Below, one piece after another: positions 1 to 7,976 of a stretch of DNA of 36,151 nucleotides. Both the position numbers and the translations under genes were made by a program. The notes beneath the pieces are model-generated. The model was not told where the DNA came from and did no database searches. It saw only the letters and a list, made by a program, of their open reading frames with translations. Each line of letters begins with the position of its first letter. Position 1 is the first letter of the stretch. Origin of the DNA: JANXVY01 sp038329675 (GTDB lineage: Bacteria > Pseudomonadota > Alphaproteobacteria > Rhizobiales > Hyphomicrobiaceae); assembly GCA_038329675.1 (NCBI GenBank), contig JBBQNE010000016.1:1-36151 (forward strand). Direction: 5' to 3'.

Positions 1-579
1 GACAATACTATCACCGGGCACACCGGCTCCGAAACGCTGATCGGCGGCGGCGGCAACGACCGCCTCGACGGGCGGGCGGGCGCAGATACGATGATCGGCG
101 GACTGGGCGATGACTGGTTCTTCGTCGATGACGCCGACGACCTTGTGTTTGAAGTCGCGGGCGAAGGGTCCGACCGCGTCTACGCCTCCGTCGATTACAC
201 CCTCGCCAACGGCCAATCGATCGAGGGGCTATACGCCCGCAATGGTGATGGCGTCAGCCTCGTTGGTAACGAGCTCGCAAACACCATTGTCGGCAACACT
301 GGCGATGAACGGCTCGATGGCGGCGCTGGCAACGACATCCTGTCTGGTCGAGGCGGGGCCGACGTGTTCGTCTTTGGCAACGGCTGGGGCCGCGATCGCG
401 TCACCGACTTCGAAAACGATATCGACACGCTCGACTTTTCGGCCGTGACCGGGCTCAACGCCTATAGCGATCTGATTATCACGCAATCGGGCACCAACGC
501 CGTCATCACATTCGCTGGCAACACGGTCACGCTGTCGAACACGCGGATCGCCGATCTCACTGATGACTTGATCGTCTGA
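1..579 (+). CDS. RTX calcium-binding repeat protein, C-terminal part
   Basis: The reading frame is open from the first base, so this is the 3' part of a longer gene whose start lies outside the window. The visible 192 residues contain RTX nonapeptide repeats (GGxGxDxUx type): GGGGNDRLDGRAGADTMIGG near residues 15-34 and LDGGAGNDILSGRGGADVF near 105-124. Between them is the usual spacer with a VDDADD run and an EGSDRVYASVDYTL segment. In this family the repeats bind calcium and fold into a parallel beta-roll after type I secretion, with the secretion signal at the extreme C-terminus, which here ends in DDLIV. The activity of the N-terminal part cannot be seen. No type I secretion genes are in the window and there is no obvious link to the operons on the right. 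Confidence 0.93.
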   Translation, partial: DNTITGHTGSETLIGGGGNDRLDGRAGADTMIGGLGDDWFFVDDADDLVFEVAGEGSDRVYASVDYTLANGQSIEGLYARNGDGVSLVGNELANTIVGNTGDERLDGGAGNDILSGRGGADVFVFGNGWGRDRVTDFENDIDTLDFSAVTGLNAYSDLIITQSGTNAVITFAGNTVTLSNTRIADLTDDLIV

Positions 580-637
580 TGGCCGCGCCTTCGCGCTGAC
601 ATGATGGAACCCGCGATATGATGGGACGACGTGGTTG

Positions 638-1813
638 ATGCGGGCGACGGCCAACTATCTGCTCACTCGCCCCTGGCGATGGCCAGCCTCGCCCACCCGC
701 GGTGTAGCGGCTAAAAAGTTGTCGTGCGCAAGCGGTCATGGTCAGCCAACCACACGTTGCCGCGCGTCGGCGCCAAAAGCGGCCGCCCGTTTTGCGCACG
801 TGATCATCGCGAGCTGCGTCACAGCCAACCTCGCGTTGCCCGCGCCAACCGCGTCCGCGTGCACCGTCCACCACGAGGAACGCCGCGTCGTCACGGGTGC
901 TCTCGCGGCCGATGTCCTCGTCCTTGAAACCGGTGAACAGGTCAAGCTCGTTGGCCTCTACGTGCCAACTGCGCTCCAGTTCGATGCGCGCGCAGCGTTG
1001 GCTGCCTTCGTCGGCAAACCCGTCGACCTCGCCGCTGCAGGCGTCCGCAAAGACCGCTACGGCCGCTGGCTAGCCCAAGTCTTTCTCGTCGATGCTCCAG
1101 CCGACGCTCCACCCGCCGCCCAGCCCAATGCTCTTCCCGACACAAACGCCCAAACCGCCTCCGCCACATGGCTTCAAGGCGCTCTCGTCACCGCAGGTTT
1201 GGCACGGGCCGCCAGCGTTCCTGGTCAAGACACCTGCTTCGATGAACTCATGGCACGTGAAGCAACGGCCAGGACCGAGCGTCGCGGACATTGGGCGACC
1301 GGCGGCTTCAGCGACCGTTCGGCTACGGCAATTTTTGACCTCGCAGCGTTATCCGACACGTTCCAGACAATCGTTGGCGAAATACGCTCGGTGAAACCAG
1401 ATCGAAGCCGGTCTTCCCTCGTCCTAACATTTGATACCGCAGCCGCAGCGCGCGCCCGCGCCGATGAGATCGTCGGCAATCCGCAATTGCCGAGATCCTC
1501 ACGCGCGTTTCGCGTGTTCGTCCCCAACGCCGCCGCCGCAACCCTAACCCCACCTGACCGGCCGACCCAAATCGCACAGCCAAAAACCACAACGCTGGAA
1601 TTTTGGAATTCCCTGGTCGGCCAGGAGGTCCGCGTGCGCGGCTGGATCGAGTTGCAAAATGGCGAGCCCCGGGTCACCATCAACCACGCCCGTGAAATCG
1701 AACGCCTAACGCCCGCCACAACCGCACCCTTGACGGGCCCGACTTCACCGCCAGACACTACACCGCCGGAAGCCCCTCCGCCGAAAATCCGAACGCGCAG
1801 AAACACACCCTAA
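638..1813 (+). CDS. Secreted thermonuclease-fold (SNase-like) protein, probably catalytically degenerate
   Basis: The 391-residue protein has a hydrophobic stretch at about residues 54-74 ending in ALPAPTASA, which looks like a signal peptide with cleavage before CTVHH. Residues ~85-210 resemble the staphylococcal nuclease fold: the QVKLVGLYVP strand, the DRYGRWLAQVF motif (139-149) and the TWLQGALVTAGLARA helix. In active SNases the first motif carries an Arg and a D-x-P-E calcium/catalytic box. Here they read Lys and Y-V-P-T, so only the Arg of the DRYGR motif is kept. Activity is therefore doubtful. A second beta-rich region (~225-355) with SLVGQEVRVRGWIE looks like an OB-type strand set, followed by a Pro/Thr-rich tail. 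The start is uncertain: TTG 635, ATG 638, or GTG 800, which would place the signal peptide at the N-terminus. None has a strong ribosome binding site. Confidence 0.7.
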   Translation: MRATANYLLTRPWRWPASPTRGVAAKKLSCASGHGQPTTRCRASAPKAAARFAHVIIASCVTANLALPAPTASACTVHHEERRVVTGALAADVLVLETGEQVKLVGLYVPTALQFDARAALAAFVGKPVDLAAAGVRKDRYGRWLAQVFLVDAPADAPPAAQPNALPDTNAQTASATWLQGALVTAGLARAASVPGQDTCFDELMAREATARTERRGHWATGGFSDRSATAIFDLAALSDTFQTIVGEIRSVKPDRSRSSLVLTFDTAAAARARADEIVGNPQLPRSSRAFRVFVPNAAAATLTPPDRPTQIAQPKTTTLEFWNSLVGQEVRVRGWIELQNGEPRVTINHAREIERLTPATTAPLTGPTSPPDTTPPEAPPPKIRTRRNTP

Positions 1814-2050
1814 CCGAACGCCGCCATACCCACACGCTGGCATTTTGAAACACGAGCCAACACCCCGCCATCTCCAGCCTTGCCGCCCGCCGCGCCCACG
1901 AACCGAAGACACCCGATGCGCAAGCCCACGCCCGCCCCCATCGTCTCCACGGGCTCCTGGCTCCTGAAGTCGGAAGCAACAAGAAAAGCTAGCAAGTTCA
2001 ACAGATAAGCGCAAAGTTAACTTAGTATTTGGAGATCAATCACACGTCGA

Positions 2051-2179
2051 TCACACGCAAAACACGGTGCAGGCAATGAGGCCGAATATCCCCGCCAAGA
2101 GTGCCAGAATACCTAGAACCGCCAACAATTCGATCAAGCTAAGGCCGCGTGCCTTCTTCCAGCTGCGCCGAACTCGCAT
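2051..2179 (-). CDS. 42-residue prepilin-like small protein
   Basis: This 42-codon ORF starts at ATG 2179 and stops with TGA at 2051-2053. A GGAG element at 2186-2189 lies six bases before the start, a good ribosome binding site. The N-terminus is basic (MRVRRSWKKARG), followed by LSLIELLAVLGILALLAG. This is a class III (type IV prepilin) signal: a Gly before the cleavage point, a Glu five residues after it, and a hydrophobic helix. Family pilins and pseudopilins continue with a globular domain; this one stops after about 18 more residues (CTVFCV). It could be a minimal membrane peptide processed by prepilin peptidase, or the surviving 5' end of a truncated pseudopilin gene. No pilus or type II secretion genes are in the window. 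Confidence 0.5.
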   Translation of the reverse strand: MRVRRSWKKARGLSLIELLAVLGILALLAGIFGLIACTVFCV

Positions 2180-2681
2180 CCCATACTCCGATTGGCCGCG
2201 ATAATCCTCGGCGAAGGCACTGGACCTTGGGCTACATGAGCCCCTGTCGACCTCGAGGAGCGGACTCGATTAGCTTGACTCAGTGTCCACCGAACCGGGG
2301 GCATCTCAACCCTCTTCCACTGGTGTTTCGCGCCTTCGAGGCGCACGGGAGATTCCGGAAGTAGCTGTTCGACTGACGTCGAGCAGCAGTACACTTCCAG
2401 TTGGGACAGCAAAACCCCAGAAAGCGGACACGCAGTCAGCGCTGGGAACTACACGTTCCGCGTGAAAGCGGGAGGCTCGGGGAAACCCGCACGCCCGCCT
2501 GTGAGCGGGCGACTACACCTGGACACGGCGACCGTGTTCCGTACCGACGTTCCAGTCCACGCCCGCGCGTCGTAGCGGCGCTGGCGGCACAGTCGATTGG
2601 GCTTCCGCCGGTGCGATGAGACGACAACCAAGCACTGCAGCCCGGTCGTCTCCGCCGCAGCCAACCAAGGCGCTGTTGGAA
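2180..2681. other. Gene-free stretch with two short hairpins
   Basis: I see no convincing gene in this ~500 bp; the overlapping frames have no family-like sequence and are mutually contradictory. It contains a perfect 6-bp stem with 3-base loop (2330-2344) and a perfect 7-bp stem with 6-base loop (2492-2511). It separates the plus-strand RTX/thermonuclease pair from the 3' end of the minus-strand biosynthetic operon. It may hold the 3' untranslated region and terminator of that operon or the remains of a mobile element, but no terminal repeats or transposase fragment could be recognised. Confidence 0.4.
2492..2511. terminator. GC-rich stem-loop downstream of the minus-strand operon
   Basis: CGCCCGC (2492-2498) and GCGGGCG (2505-2511) are perfect inverted repeats around a 6-base loop. 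The element lies about 170 bp beyond the stop codon of the last minus-strand operon gene (2682), so it could end that transcript. No clear T-run follows on either strand, so intrinsic termination is only a possibility. Confidence 0.2.
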
Positions 2682-4532
2682 CTAGCGGAGCACATCAATT
2701 TCGAGCCACGATCCCGCGTCGGTAAGATCATAGTGAACGCGGTTGGTTGCCACCAGCGCGCGCGTCTCGGTGGCATTGTCGTTGCCGGTGTTCAAGTTGC
2801 GCTCCAGACGGGGAAAATTGCTGCTCGTGAGATGCAGGCGCATCCGGTCGCCTTTGGGCAGCCGATAGGCGAGGTCCCGCATGTCAACCCTTGCAGCAAC
2901 GCGTTGCCCAGGCTCGACCAGCCGAGGCGCGGCAAATCCCTCGCGAAAACGAAGGCGCAAGGCTCCTTCCTGAACACCGATCGACCGCCCGTCCGGAAAG
3001 ACGTGGACGAGGCGGGCGACGAGGTCGGTGTCCTTGACGTTCGATGAGACCTGCAATTGCAGCCGGATTGGGCCAGCAATCACAAGATCCTGGTCGAGGG
3101 GAGAAGACGTATAGACGAGCACGTCATCGCGCTTTTCCACGTCTGCCTGATCGGCCGGGCCAACGCCGTCGCTGGAGCCGGTGCAGCAGATCGGACCGCC
3201 TCGCGTTGGAACTGGATCGGCAGGATCGTAGCGCCACGTGTCGAAGGCCGCGCTGGCCAGCGGCTGCGACGTGAGTGTGCCATCGCCAGAGATGGAATTT
3301 GCTCGTCCCGCGCTCCCCAGCCACCAGCGCTGCCGTGAAGCCTCGGCTGGCGGCCACGTCTCGGAGGTGCGCCACGTACCGCTACCGATCACGTAAAACG
3401 TGTAGGCCGGCATGTCGGCCAGAGCGTTGCCGAGACCCTTCAGCCAATAGTCGAACCAACGCAAATAGATGTCGCGATACTCAAGCCCGCCGTTTTCAAC
3501 CTCCAGAACGCCGAAGCGGCCTGTCCTGCCGGTCTGCTCGTGGTCACAGTGGTTTCCTGGTGCGATGATCGTCTTAAGCCGCCCTGCCGTTCCCGCCGGA
3601 TCGGATTTCCGCCAGTGCTCGGCTATCGCAAGGGTCCCGGAGACGGTCTGATCGCCCCAGGTGTTGATCATGAGCGCGGGAACCCGCATCCGGCTGTCGT
3701 CGCCGAGATATCCCCACTTCGCCCATTTCGCGTCTCCCGGCGGCGTCACGAGGAATTCGTGATAGCTGTTGGGCGATGGGCGCACGCGGTTTACCAGCTC
3801 GGAAATGGGCAACTCCCGCAGGATTCGCGCGGTATCGAATGGTATGGCCGGTGGTGCGTCTGGCCGTTTGCTGCCCGACTGGACGAACCAGCCGAACCCG
3901 CTGGCGAGCTGGAAGACGCCACCCTCGAACACGCCAAAATACTCATGACGCCCACTGAGCGATCCAATGGCGCCACCAGCACCGATTGGAATCATGGCGC
4001 GCCACCCACTCGGCGCTCGATCCTGGGCGACGAGCTGGCTCTCGCCAAGCGCGGAGCAGCCGAAGGTGCCGGCAGTTCCGTCGCTCCAGGGCTGACGGGT
4101 TATCCAGCCAATGGTCGCTTCGGCGTCGGCGGCGGCATGTGCCCAGGGGTGGAGTTCACCTCCCGAATCCCCGCGACCGCGCATGTCCTGCACGAGAACG
4201 GCATAGCCATGGCTCGCGAAATACAGCGCGTTGCTATAGCCTTCGCCGTAGCGCAGCCGGTGGTAAGGCAACATGATTAGAATAGTCGGAAGCGGGTGTT
4301 TCGAGCTCGCTGGCCTGTAGAGGCTGGCGATCAGGCGCGTACCGTCCGGCGTCGTCAACGCCTGATGATGATCGACGACGATGCCGCGCCGCCAAGCCGC
4401 TACGGCGATCGTCCAGGTCGTCGGGACGATCTCAGCGATGAACCGGCGCCCGGACGGAACGGAGATCACCGCAACAGCTGCCGCGACGACAACGGCCAGA
4501 ATCAACAAGATCAGCTTGAACGCATATTCCAT
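2682..4532 (-). CDS. CocE/NonD-type (S15 family) serine hydrolase, membrane-anchored
   Basis: The 616-residue protein has an N-terminal membrane segment (about 5-26, FKLILLILAVVVAAAVAVIS) and then an alpha/beta hydrolase of the X-Pro dipeptidyl-peptidase/CocE family. The RGRGDSGG turn (~118-125), the nucleophile region FGCSALGE with Ser160, the later WGDQTVSG (acid) and PGNHCDH (His) motifs match that family. A C-terminal beta-rich domain ending GSWLEIDVL is the usual CocE jelly-roll. Family members cleave acyl, ester or amide bonds, so a role in releasing or editing the NRPS product is reasonable but inferred. It is the last gene of the operon. ATG 4532 is preferred, with AGGA ten bases upstream; GTG 4553 would add seven residues and lies three bases after the upstream stop. 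Confidence 0.85.
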   Translation of the reverse strand: MEYAFKLILLILAVVVAAAVAVISVPSGRRFIAEIVPTTWTIAVAAWRRGIVVDHHQALTTPDGTRLIASLYRPASSKHPLPTILIMLPYHRLRYGEGYSNALYFASHGYAVLVQDMRGRGDSGGELHPWAHAAADAEATIGWITRQPWSDGTAGTFGCSALGESQLVAQDRAPSGWRAMIPIGAGGAIGSLSGRHEYFGVFEGGVFQLASGFGWFVQSGSKRPDAPPAIPFDTARILRELPISELVNRVRPSPNSYHEFLVTPPGDAKWAKWGYLGDDSRMRVPALMINTWGDQTVSGTLAIAEHWRKSDPAGTAGRLKTIIAPGNHCDHEQTGRTGRFGVLEVENGGLEYRDIYLRWFDYWLKGLGNALADMPAYTFYVIGSGTWRTSETWPPAEASRQRWWLGSAGRANSISGDGTLTSQPLASAAFDTWRYDPADPVPTRGGPICCTGSSDGVGPADQADVEKRDDVLVYTSSPLDQDLVIAGPIRLQLQVSSNVKDTDLVARLVHVFPDGRSIGVQEGALRLRFREGFAAPRLVEPGQRVAARVDMRDLAYRLPKGDRMRLHLTSSNFPRLERNLNTGNDNATETRALVATNRVHYDLTDAGSWLEIDVLR

Positions 4533-4556
4533 TCGAATCTGGTCCTGCCTCACTCA

Positions 4557-5405
4557 TCAAGGGACGGAAGCCGAAGGCATGTGCGTCTTGCCCCAACGAC
4601 GGATCACATCAAGTATGCCCTGTTGCGATCGCTTGGTGATAAAGGTGTGGTCGATATCCGGCTCGTATTGGCATTTCATTCTCGAATAAAAGGGGTACGC
4701 CTGGAACACGTGTTTATATTGAGAAGAGTAGCTATAGTAATCGGTGAACGACCCGCCATATACGATTTGCACGTCGACACCCTGGTCGACCAAACGCTGC
4801 ATGACCTCAACATACGTTTCAATCGGCGGGTTGCCCTGATAATCAGCGAAAATCTGAGGGACTTCAGCCGCTGCTTCTGATGGCCTCTGTGTCCCCCGCA
4901 ACCGCCGCTGAACCGCCTCTAACGCTCCCCGAAAACCCATCGCTCTCAGTCGTTTCAAATGGCGGATCGGCATCGTCCAACGACTGCGATACCAAAATCC
5001 ATCGAACATGAGAATACTGGCGACGCGGCTGTCGGCTTGCGCAAGGTCAAATACGATAACGGCGCCTGAGCAGACGCCGAAAGCCAGGAAGCGTCGTGTT
5101 CCATACGATTGTTCCAGAAAGTCCATCGCGGCTTGGAGATCGCGAACGGACTGCGCACGGTTCCCGCTTTCGCTGCCGATCGCCTGGCTGTCGCCCAAAC
5201 CTGATAGGTCAAACCGCAACGATGCCATGCCGATCGCGGCGAGTTCACGCGCAATTCTCACGTTGATCCGGTGTGGCCCCTGCCGCGGCAGCAGTCCCGC
5301 GTTGAAAAGGAGCATCACTGGAACATCGGGCCATTGCGTATCAGGCTCGGTATAGACCCCGACGATTGCCTTTTGCGGGCCGAAGGAAACGGCTGTTTGC
5401 CTCAT
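4557..5405 (-). CDS. Alpha/beta hydrolase, exosortase-A-system hydrolase 1-like
   Basis: This 282-residue alpha/beta hydrolase contains VMLLFNAGLLPRQGPHRINV (31-50), the LRFDLSGLGDS turn (63-73) and the nucleophile elbow FGVCSGA (109-115). That pattern resembles the 'hydrolase 1' protein of exosortase A-associated EPS loci (TIGR03100). In a strict G-x-Nu-x-G reading the central residue is Cys112, with Ser113 next to it, so either could be the nucleophile. A late DIDHTF segment supplies a candidate His. Its ATG overlaps the stop of the preceding hydrolase gene by four bases (ATGA), so the two are translationally coupled. Substrate unknown; acting on a carrier-bound or released NRPS/PKS intermediate is inferred from the neighbourhood. 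Confidence 0.82.
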   Translation of the reverse strand: MRQTAVSFGPQKAIVGVYTEPDTQWPDVPVMLLFNAGLLPRQGPHRINVRIARELAAIGMASLRFDLSGLGDSQAIGSESGNRAQSVRDLQAAMDFLEQSYGTRRFLAFGVCSGAVIVFDLAQADSRVASILMFDGFWYRSRWTMPIRHLKRLRAMGFRGALEAVQRRLRGTQRPSEAAAEVPQIFADYQGNPPIETYVEVMQRLVDQGVDVQIVYGGSFTDYYSYSSQYKHVFQAYPFYSRMKCQYEPDIDHTFITKRSQQGILDVIRRWGKTHMPSASVP

Positions 5406-6298
5406 GGCATGCTCCGGATGAGAGCTGCGAGTTTCAGGATGGCCGCACCAGGAACAAGCGTGCCAGCGTCGGCCGTTTCTGACATCCAGTCGACACTATG
5501 GCTCTGTTCGACGTGGTTGAATGCGGGGCCAACCGATTGGCATAGCTGCGCCATCAGCCTGGCGAAAGGATCCTCGGGTTGCGATACGAGTGTCGTTGGT
5601 ATCTTGACACCCGCAGCCGACAAGGTGTCGACGCTTAAAGCACCCATCTCATTCGCGAGCGTCCGTGAGACCATAAATCCAAGCGCCTCGAAGCCCTCGG
5701 CATCGGTTGGGCGGGAGACGGCAGACGGCTTGGCGATTGATCCGACGAGATCCTGGTGGCGACGTCGTAGGGTTTCGATATAGCCCGGTCCGTCAATGAC
5801 CGGCTCCCACAACAGCAGCCGGCGAGGTGGTTGCTGAATGCGCCGCGCCGTCAGCCAAGCCGCGGTTGCCCCGAGACCGAGACCGACCCAGACAATTGGC
5901 AGACCGGGCGCTTCAGACATCAGGGTGCGCGATGCGACTTCGATATCGTTGCCCCAACCATCCAGCGTGACATCCTGATCTTCTCCGGCAGAATCACCAG
6001 TGCCAAAGTAGTCGAAGCGTAAGACGCTGTGACCCGCGCGCGCCAAGCGCTCAGCAAGCACGCGGAACGTCCGCCGCGAACGTATGGCCTCCAAACCGAA
6101 CGGACTGCATAGCAACACGGCAATCCGGTGGTCTCCGTCCCCGCGCCCGGGATGCATTATTCCAAACAACTGGCGTTGCGCGGACCCAAACATCATCGGG
6201 TGCGCGTTTGGAAGCGGACTGTCCGTTTCACCGGTCAATGCGCTGGCTCCAGGCAGGTTTCCGTTCACTGGCAAATTGCCCCCAAACTCCAATTTCAA
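5402..6298 (-). CDS. Alpha/beta hydrolase, exosortase-A-system hydrolase 2-like, atypical nucleophile elbow
   Basis: The 298-residue reading frame contains VLLCSPFGLEAIRSRRTFR (61-79), the VLRFDYFGTGDSAG turn (92-105) and VWVGLGLGATAAW (136-148). This order and wording resemble 'hydrolase 2' of exosortase A loci (TIGR03101). Where a classical hydrolase has G-x-S-x-G, this protein has G-L-G-L-G (139-143), so the serine is absent. It may be a non-catalytic partner of the coupled hydrolase 1-like protein or use another residue. The start is unsure: the frame opens at TTG 6298 without a visible ribosome binding site; GTG 6268 or ATG 6196, which begins just before the conserved core, are alternatives. 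Confidence 0.8.
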   Translation of the reverse strand: MKLEFGGNLPVNGNLPGASALTGETDSPLPNAHPMMFGSAQRQLFGIMHPGRGDGDHRIAVLLCSPFGLEAIRSRRTFRVLAERLARAGHSVLRFDYFGTGDSAGEDQDVTLDGWGNDIEVASRTLMSEAPGLPIVWVGLGLGATAAWLTARRIQQPPRRLLLWEPVIDGPGYIETLRRRHQDLVGSIAKPSAVSRPTDAEGFEALGFMVSRTLANEMGALSVDTLSAAGVKIPTTLVSQPEDPFARLMAQLCQSVGPAFNHVEQSHSVDWMSETADAGTLVPGAAILKLAALIRSMP

Positions 6299-6316
6299 TA
6301 CAAATATATTCGTGTT

Positions 6317-7132
6317 TTAAGTCTTGAGATCGAGACAGAAGCCGCTGTATTGCTGGAGGCTATAATCGGCATGACCCGGAATGACCATTTGCTTGTCGGG
6401 ATTTGTCCAGGTTTCGCGCAGACGATATCCAAGCTTACTCAATCCGCGAACGAGCCCGCTTTGTGTTTGTACCCTATAGGGGCAGAATGCAGTGCCGATG
6501 CTGTTGACCGTGAAAAACGAGTGCTCGTGATGGATCGGCGTCGTGTTGATAATGATCCGCTTGGGGAGCGACTTCCAATTCGCGAGCATTTCGCCAAGGG
6601 TCTGTGGCAGATACTGCAACGTGCCTGACGAGACCAGGATGTCGACGCCCTCGCAATCATTGAACCCGTCAGCGAACGAGAGCCGTGCATCGGGTTGGCG
6701 TTCCTGGGCGAGCGCGCGACCGCGTGCCACGGCCGCTGGAACGTCGTGAACAGTCCACCGCATATCGGACCAGGGTTCCAATGCGTCTCGGAAAGCGAGG
6801 TATTTGATGCCGATGCTACCGCCCAGATCGGCCACCGAGCGATATCCATCTTGCATCGATCGCAAGAGCCAGCACAGCGAGGCGTAGTCATAAGCGTCCA
6901 TACGGACGCGGCTATCGTAGAGCGATGCGCTTGTTTCATTGTCATAGCCGGAACGGCCGAAACTCTCAGCGCGAGCAGCGGCTTCGTCCCAGGTTGCGTA
7001 AACGCCGAGAAACAGATTGGCGCTCCGGTTCTGGATGAACGCCTTCAAGGCGTCCTCGGCCATGCTGTTCATGAGCTCATCAGTGCTGACCGCCATGGGG
7101 CCGTCGCCGTGCGGTTGTGTGCTGGTGCTCAT
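6317..7132 (-). CDS. Putative SAM methyltransferase, TIGR04325-type
   Basis: This 271-residue protein has the features of the TIGR04325 methyltransferase family: an N-terminal FLGVYATWDEA segment, a YDNETSASLYDSR region, then a SAM-binding fold with VADLGGSIGIKYLAF (the GxG loop), WTVHDVPAAV and a VSSGTLQYLP strand. The C-terminal PGHADYSLQQYSGFCL matches the end of this family, which occurs in surface-polysaccharide and secondary-metabolite loci. The ATG at 7132 overlaps the stop of the phosphopantetheinyl transferase gene by four bases. Within the operon it could methylate the peptide/polyketide product or a sugar; the target is unknown. Upstream in-frame starts (to 7246) would lie inside the preceding gene and are unlikely. 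Confidence 0.82.
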   Translation of the reverse strand: MSTSTQPHGDGPMAVSTDELMNSMAEDALKAFIQNRSANLFLGVYATWDEAAARAESFGRSGYDNETSASLYDSRVRMDAYDYASLCWLLRSMQDGYRSVADLGGSIGIKYLAFRDALEPWSDMRWTVHDVPAAVARGRALAQERQPDARLSFADGFNDCEGVDILVSSGTLQYLPQTLGEMLANWKSLPKRIIINTTPIHHEHSFFTVNSIGTAFCPYRVQTQSGLVRGLSKLGYRLRETWTNPDKQMVIPGHADYSLQQYSGFCLDLKT

Positions 7133-7974
7133 GGCCGTTCCTGAAAACACAAATGGGGTGCGGGTTGGACCGCAGAATTGCGGTAGTTGGCAACTGTCCC
7201 GTTCCAATTGGCCGATGGAATGACCGTTGCCTCCAGCACCGGGCAAAGCTGGCCTGTTCTGTCACGCCAAGCGATCGCCGCGACGCAATCATCGCCGACG
7301 GGGACCGATGACCCAGACAGGTGAATAGCTTCTCCCCCATAGGCAATCGCGACGGTGAATTCGCCGTCCAATCCCACAGTAAAGTCAGCCGTCGGCAGTG
7401 TCAGTCCAGCTCCAATCGCCTTCACGCAGGCTTCCTTGCGGGTCCAGCAGGCTAAGAAGCTCCGGGATTGCGTCTCGCCGGGACTGCACTCCATCGCGTG
7501 GCACTCTTCTGCGCTGAAGTGAGCGTCTGCAAGCAGTCGCCAGTCAGAGACGGGGCCAAGTTCCTCAACGTCAATTCCGACGTCGCCCAAGTGTTCGTTA
7601 CGACCCAATGCGATCAGCCCAATGTGGCCGCTATGGCTGAGGTTGAAGTGCCAACCGTGGTCGTCCGTCAGGCGCGGTTTGCCGTGCTCGCCATAGCACA
7701 AGCCGATGCGCTCGGGCGGCGTTTCGAGCACCTCTGCCAAAGCCAGTCGCAGGGCAGTTCGGCCCGCAATGTAACGACGGCGGTCGCGAGCGAACACGAA
7801 GCGAGACGCCCGTTCGATTTCGTCGCCGGAAAGGACCGTTGGCGCGCTGTAGCTGTCGTGGTTGAGGTCGAGATCGATGCGTCGCCAGTAAAGCCCGCAG
7901 GCCGTCGCTTGCCACGTCGCCATCGAGCGGGGCGTCGACGCAAGCAACGGCAAAGCCCCGTTCGCATTGGCCAT
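7129..7974 (-). CDS. 4'-phosphopantetheinyl transferase, Sfp type
   Basis: The 281-residue protein carries the motifs of Sfp-like PPTases: GKPRL around residue 98-102, WHFNLSHSG (108-116), VGIDVEELG (132-140) and FLACWTRKEACVKAIGAGL (173-191), with the W-x-x-K-E-A core and following Lys. The enzyme moves the phosphopantetheine arm of CoA onto the conserved Ser of carrier domains. Its start is two bases after the stop of the NRPS gene, and its product is needed for the four carrier domains encoded upstream (Ser708 and Ser1722 of the hybrid, Ser1014 and Ser1577 of the NRPS). The length fits the two-fold Sfp class rather than the short AcpS class. Confidence 0.95.
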   Translation of the reverse strand: MANANGALPLLASTPRSMATWQATACGLYWRRIDLDLNHDSYSAPTVLSGDEIERASRFVFARDRRRYIAGRTALRLALAEVLETPPERIGLCYGEHGKPRLTDDHGWHFNLSHSGHIGLIALGRNEHLGDVGIDVEELGPVSDWRLLADAHFSAEECHAMECSPGETQSRSFLACWTRKEACVKAIGAGLTLPTADFTVGLDGEFTVAIAYGGEAIHLSGSSVPVGDDCVAAIAWRDRTGQLCPVLEATVIPSANWNGTVANYRNSAVQPAPHLCFQERP

Positions 7975-7976
7975 CG

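Noticed and set aside
2014..2023. 10-bp perfect palindrome AAGTTAACTT
   Set aside because: A single 10-bp palindrome in an AT-richer spacer can occur by chance, and no partner site or promoter was seen.
2281..2520. Possible insertion-sequence or group II intron remnant in the gene-poor stretch
   Set aside because: Short hairpins and a TGTCCACC-like start suggested a mobile element, but no transposase or reverse transcriptase fragment, matched terminal repeats or target duplication could be found.
2616..3047. Plus-strand open frame of 143 codons
   Set aside because: It is antisense to the well-supported CocE-type hydrolase and its translation has no family-like pattern.
3540..4280. 246-codon plus-strand frame opposite the CocE-type hydrolase
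   Set aside because: It is a shadow of high-GC coding sequence; the minus-strand product has catalytic motifs and this frame has none.
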